A DNA stretch of 64,000 nt. Origin: Verrucomicrobia bacterium Tous-C9LFEB. Lineage in GTDB: Bacteria > Verrucomicrobiota > Verrucomicrobiia > Methylacidiphilales > UBA1321. The translations under genes were made by a program, and so were the position numbers. Below the pieces are notes generated by a model. The model worked only from the letters and a program-made list of their open reading frames with translations, was not told the DNA's origin and did not search any database. The stretch lies in assembly GCA_002304345.1 (NCBI GenBank), contig NEUU01000001.1:248001-312000 (forward strand), in the 5' to 3' direction. Every line of letters starts with the position of its first letter. Position 1 is the stretch's first letter. This document shows positions 60,905 through 64,000 of this stretch, piece after piece.

Positions 60905-61597
60905 TCAAGGCGTCGCGCTCGTCGTGCTGCTGACCGTGGCGGTGGTGCCGTAGGTCTTGGTGTTGCCTTCGGGAGTGGTGACTGAGCCGGTCGCGCTGCG
61001 GGTGACGCTGCCGTCTTCGTTCTTCGTGTAGTTCACGCTCTTATCGGTGGTAGCCGTGTTGCCATTCGGTCCGGTGACGGTTCCGGTCGTGGTGTGACCG
61101 CCGTTGCCGGTGGAGGTGACGCTCTTGTCTTTGCTGACGGTCTGGCCATTGGCTCCGGTGACGGTGCTGCTGGAGTTGTAGCTGCCATCGCCGGTGGGTG
61201 TGACAGATTTGTTGACGGTGGAGATGTTGCCTTGGGGGCCGGTCGCGGTGCCGTTGTAATTATAGCCGGTGTCGGTCTTGGTGACGGTACCGGAGCTGGA
61301 AGTGGTTTTGCCGTTGGCCGTCGTGGTGCTGGATTGGTGGGTGCCGGTGCCGCTTTCTTTATCCCACGTGTTATTGGCGGTGCGGGAACCTTGGCCGCCC
61401 TGGTTATTCTGCCAATTGGAATTGCGGGTGCCTTGACCGGATTCGCGCGTGACGTTTTGGTTGAAGGTGCCACCGCCGCCGCGCTGGGTGGAGACGGTGC
61501 CGCTGCGGGTTCGTTCGCGGGCGTGGGCGGGGGTGATGACGAGGAGGGCGAGCAGCAGGGTGAGGGCTGTGACGGCGGGAGAGAAGGTGGGGTTCAT
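60905..61597 (-). CDS. Secreted Thr/Ser/Gly-rich repeat protein
   Basis: The product has 230 residues. A signal peptide (LTLLLALLVITPAHA) is followed by low-complexity sequence with at least three imperfect ~40-residue repeats of the type TGxxGNxxTxxKSVTxTG...TGTVTG. It is almost free of Cys and aromatic residues. It might be a surface or matrix protein. No family is recognised, but similar proteins are common in Verrucomicrobiota. Confidence 0.65.
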   Translation of the reverse strand: MNPTFSPAVTALTLLLALLVITPAHARERTRSGTVSTQRGGGGTFNQNVTRESGQGTRNSNWQNNQGGQGSRTANNTWDKESGTGTHQSSTTTANGKTTSSSGTVTKTDTGYNYNGTATGPQGNISTVNKSVTPTGDGSYNSSSTVTGANGQTVSKDKSVTSTGNGGHTTTGTVTGPNGNTATTDKSVNYTKNEDGSVTRSATGSVTTPEGNTKTYGTTATVSSTTSATP

Positions 61598-61829
61598 AAC
61601 GGATCAGACGCCGGGGAGAATGGGGCGGTTACATTTTTTTGGCGTGATCTCAATCGAATCCGCTCTCACTGGTGAGAGTACTGACCTGCCCCTTGCCCGA
61701 TCCCTCGACTACGCTCGGGATGACGGAGTTATTGTTCTCAATAAGGAGAGAAGCATCTACAGCCTTTCTTTGCGCCTTAGCGAGCTTTGCGAGAAACTTC
61801 GGATTTCCCGATCGCGTGATCCGGGCACA
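61598..61829. other. Intergenic region without gene
   Basis: No gene seen. It holds a short copy of the CCCGATCC...CTCGGGATGA repeat piece found in the element at 60505-60874. Confidence 0.45.
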
Positions 61830-61863
61830 AAAAAACCGCTCTCCCGAAGGAGAGCGGTTTTTC
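61830..61863 (-). terminator. Rho-independent terminator of RRM-protein gene
   Basis: Stem CCGCTCTCC / GGAGAGCGG with CGAA loop, flanked by A-run and T-run, so it works in both directions. It ends the RNA-binding protein gene. Confidence 0.9.
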
Positions 61864-61880
61864 TTGGTTAAGCGCGAGGC

Positions 61881-62213
61881 TTAGTAACGGTTACGACCGC
61901 CGCCGCCGTTGCCGCCACGTCCGCCACCCGAGCGTCCTCCACCGGAGAACTCGCGGCGAGGGCCACGGGATTCCATCGGACGGGCTTCGTTGACGGTCAG
62001 GTTGCGACCACCAATGGACTGGCCATTGAGGGCTTCGATGGCGCGCTGGCCTTCTTCAGCCGAACCCATGGTGACGAACGCAAAGCCGCGGGGGCGTTGG
62101 GTGTCGCGATCCATGATCAGGTTGGCTTCAGTGACCGTGCCGTGTTGGGCAAAGAGGTCGTTCAATTCTTGTTCAGTGGTCTGGAAGGACAGATTTCCTA
62201 CGTACAGTTTCAT
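61881..62213 (-). CDS. RRM-domain RNA-binding protein with Gly-rich tail
   Basis: The product has 110 residues. One RRM: RNP2 is LYVGNL (residues 3-8) and RNP1 is RGFAFVTM. A Gly/Arg-rich tail ([19 protein letters not shown]) follows, as in cyanobacterial and verrucomicrobial Rbp proteins, which rise in the cold. The 280-bp gap upstream could hold a long structured leader. Confidence 0.93.
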   Translation of the reverse strand: MKLYVGNLSFQTTEQELNDLFAQHGTVTEANLIMDRDTQRPRGFAFVTMGSAEEGQRAIEALNGQSIGGRNLTVNEARPMESRGPRREFSGGGRSGGGRGGNGGGGRNRY

Positions 62214-62493
62214 TTGTTTTTCTTTTCCTTATTTGGAGGTTCGGACCTCACGCCAACTTTGAAGAGTGTGGGACTTTTCACACATGGTTTACCGTTGGGA
62301 GCGAACAGGAAATTGCCTGAGACACCTACTTGGCTTCAGAGGGAAGCGATTGATCTTTCGTTGAAAGCGAACATTGCGGGTTCGCGGCTGCGAAGTAAAG
62401 AGAAATCATGAGAAATTATTAAATATTTTTTGCTACACGCGACTAAACTAATTTATCCGTGGTAAGCGTTGCCGTTCGAACACTAAGACAGGT
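62214..62493. other. Intergenic region, leader of RRM gene
   Basis: No gene seen. Near the RRM gene the coding strand carries an A/G-rich AAGGAAAAGAAAAACAA stretch as a ribosome-binding region; the rest, toward 62493, is AT-rich and may contain the promoter. Confidence 0.4.
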
Positions 62494-64000
62494 TCAACTC
62501 GGTGGCTCGTAGGTGCCGAGTACGTCGCCGAGCCACCAGCTGAGGCCGCGCATGGCGAGTTCGAGCAGGGCGATGGGGTGGCGCTTGAGGACGGTCATGA
62601 TTTGAGAGGTGAAATCGTGCTGCGGTTTTTTCAGGGTGCCGGAGAGGGTGACGGTGGCCCAGTGGAGGCCGTCGCGTTTTTCGCTGAAGACGGTGGTTTG
62701 CGCGTCGGGGAGCCAGGTGAGTGAGGCGGCGGGAAGTCCGATCTTCACGACGCCGGAGAGTTTTTCGTCGGGAGCGAGGGTGACGTTGCCGCGCACGCCG
62801 ATTTTTCCGGGCGAGAGGACGTCGATGGTGCGGAGGGTGAATTGGGATTGGTATTGAGCCCAGTCGACGCGGGCGCGGGTGAGGGGAAGCTCGAGGTAGG
62901 AGTCGGTCTTGAGAAAGCGGCAGAGGGATTGCTGCAGCTTGAAGTCGGTGAGGCGGCTGTCGCTGAGCTGGAGATAGCCGCTGCCATTGCCGCGGGCCAT
63001 CTTGCCATTTTCGCACGACCAGTCGATGCGGCCAGAGAGATTGCCGGTGACGTGGCGCTCGAGTTTTTGCGGGAGCCAGGCGTTGATGCGCTTGAAGTCG
63101 TAGGTGAGGTTGAGTTGGAGATAATTCTGGTGCGTCCAGGTGGCGGAACCGTCGAAGTCGACGAGGTCGGCGGCGTGAAGCTGGATGTCGTGGACGAAGA
63201 GAAGTTGATTTTCGTAGGTGAAGTCGACGCGGGCTTTTTCGAAGCGAATGTAGTCCGGCACGCGAAGGGAATAGGCACCGAGAATTTTGCGCAGGCGCAC
63301 GGGGTTGCGGATTTCAGTGTCGTCGAGGATGAGGTTGCCCTCGGCTTCGGAGTCTTCGAGTTGTTTGACGGAGCCTTTCCATTTCACGTGGCCGCGCAGA
63401 TCGGATTCGACGCGCGGTTTGAATTCCTCCGGCAGCCACGCGGCGAGGGGGATGTCGTCGATGTCGACATCGAGTTCACCGCGCTTGGTTTTCCAATCGT
63501 AGGCAGCGCTGCCCCGGGCGCGGAGTTTGCCTTGGGCGTTGAGGCTGAGGTTGGTGACGGCGAAACGGTCGTTCTCGTAGTGGAAATTGCAGGTGGCGTC
63601 GGAGAAGTCGTAGATGAGGAGGTCGGGGTTGTTGTGGAGGCGGGAGAGTTCGGCGAGCCAGGGCCAGGCTTTCAGGCGGGTTTCGGTGAGTTGAAGTTTG
63701 CCCTCGGAGATGTTGTGTTTGCCGGAGATGTCGGTGTTCCACAGCACGCTGCCGGTGAGTCGACCGGTGAGGAGTTCGCTCATTTCGGGCGGGAGGGAGA
63801 ATTGCAGGGGGAGCTGCCAGACCTTGACGTCGGCGCGGATGCTTTTGTCCGAGCGCATGCCGAGGCGGGCATTCAATTCCACGCGGGCCGGATCGCCGTT
63901 GAGGCCGCGCAGGTAGGCTTGCTCGATGTCGGCTTTCTCGCGGGTGATGTACATGACGAGCCAGTCGACGCCCAGCTCGGGCATATAGGGCAGCACGACG
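62494..64000 (-). CDS. AsmA-like/DUF3971-type envelope protein, 5' end beyond window
   Basis: About 500 C-terminal residues are visible, and the frame stays open to the right edge, so the start is missing. The sequence shows repeated beta-helical patterns: LRGHVKWKGSV, DFDGSATWTHQNY, VTGNLSGRID and KIGVRGNVTLAPDEKLSGVVK, typical of AsmA/TamB/YhdP proteins that bridge inner and outer membranes for lipid transport. The C-terminal VLKRHPIALLELAMRGL helix is usual. The substrate is not known. Confidence 0.8.
   Translation of the reverse strand, partial: VVLPYMPELGVDWLVMYITREKADIEQAYLRGLNGDPARVELNARLGMRSDKSIRADVKVWQLPLQFSLPPEMSELLTGRLTGSVLWNTDISGKHNISEGKLQLTETRLKAWPWLAELSRLHNNPDLLIYDFSDATCNFHYENDRFAVTNLSLNAQGKLRARGSAAYDWKTKRGELDVDIDDIPLAAWLPEEFKPRVESDLRGHVKWKGSVKQLEDSEAEGNLILDDTEIRNPVRLRKILGAYSLRVPDYIRFEKARVDFTYENQLLFVHDIQLHAADLVDFDGSATWTHQNYLQLNLTYDFKRINAWLPQKLERHVTGNLSGRIDWSCENGKMARGNGSGYLQLSDSRLTDFKLQQSLCRFLKTDSYLELPLTRARVDWAQYQSQFTLRTIDVLSPGKIGVRGNVTLAPDEKLSGVVKIGLPAASLTWLPDAQTTVFSEKRDGLHWATVTLSGTLKKPQHDFTSQIMTVLKRHPIALLELAMRGLSWWLGDVLGTYEPPS

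Overview
The window looks like a chromosomal stretch of a Verrucomicrobiota bacterium. This is an inference from a PEP-CTERM protein, a pseudopilin with a C-terminal H...ADGH motif, a DUF5069 protein, two large sialate O-acetylesterases, a short-RRM RNA-binding protein and HpnH. No rRNA or full tRNA gene is present to confirm it. The cell is Gram-negative: it has a TonB-dependent receptor and its own TonB-ExbB-ExbD set.

Bases 1-15,170 are a polysaccharide region. It holds an arabinofuranosidase-like C-terminus, a GH5 enzyme, a LacI regulator, a PEP-CTERM protein, a pseudopilin, a clan-A glycosidase with a CBM9-like domain, a secreted protein with two signal peptides in series, a sialate O-acetylesterase, and three sugar-type oxidoreductases (MDR, SDR, Gfo/Idh/MocA). 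Between 2.7 and 3.8 kb are decayed pieces of a MobF relaxase and of a Gfo/Idh/MocA gene.

Bases 15,180-16,860 are a recombination scar: a frameshifted metallo-beta-lactamase remnant, a tyrosine recombinase without its C-terminal catalytic part, and a 23-nt copy of a tRNA 3' end (a probable att half-site).

Bases 17,000-48,720 form the most interesting region, an organosulfur and corrinoid island. It has a TonB-dependent receptor, three MFS carriers, a TonB-ExbB-ExbD set, two luciferase-like flavin monooxygenases (one of the DszA/DmoA/NtaA type), an acyl-CoA-dehydrogenase-fold monooxygenase (DszC/SfnB type), and four paralogues that keep the Cys-His-Arg active site of the desulfinase DszB. In the middle is a nine-gene operon: a corrinoid protein, three MtaA/UroD-type methyltransferases, the corrinoid activator RACo, a DUF1638 protein, a truncated corrinoid-cap protein ending in a cysteine cluster, and a two-gene HgdC/HgdB-type reductive ATPase pair, one of them a fusion. 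Related AT-rich dyads built on CCTATAGG and ATCTAT/ATAGAT lie upstream of six transcription units, which suggests a regulon. My reading is that an imported organosulfur compound is oxidised to a sulfinate and desulfinated to sulfite, with a linked methyl-transfer branch. The substrate cannot be told from sequence.

Bases 49,000-53,000 are a signalling patch: a CBS-type histidine kinase, a response regulator, a nucleotide cyclase domain protein, and a second kinase with a Cys-rich PAS-like domain. From 53,000 to the end are a second sialate O-acetylesterase, small hypothetical proteins, HpnH (hopanoid side chain), an alpha/beta hydrolase, a GH2-like glycosidase, a repetitive secreted protein, an RRM protein and the C-terminal part of an AsmA-like protein cut by the window edge. 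Several long inverted repeats sit in intergenic DNA there.
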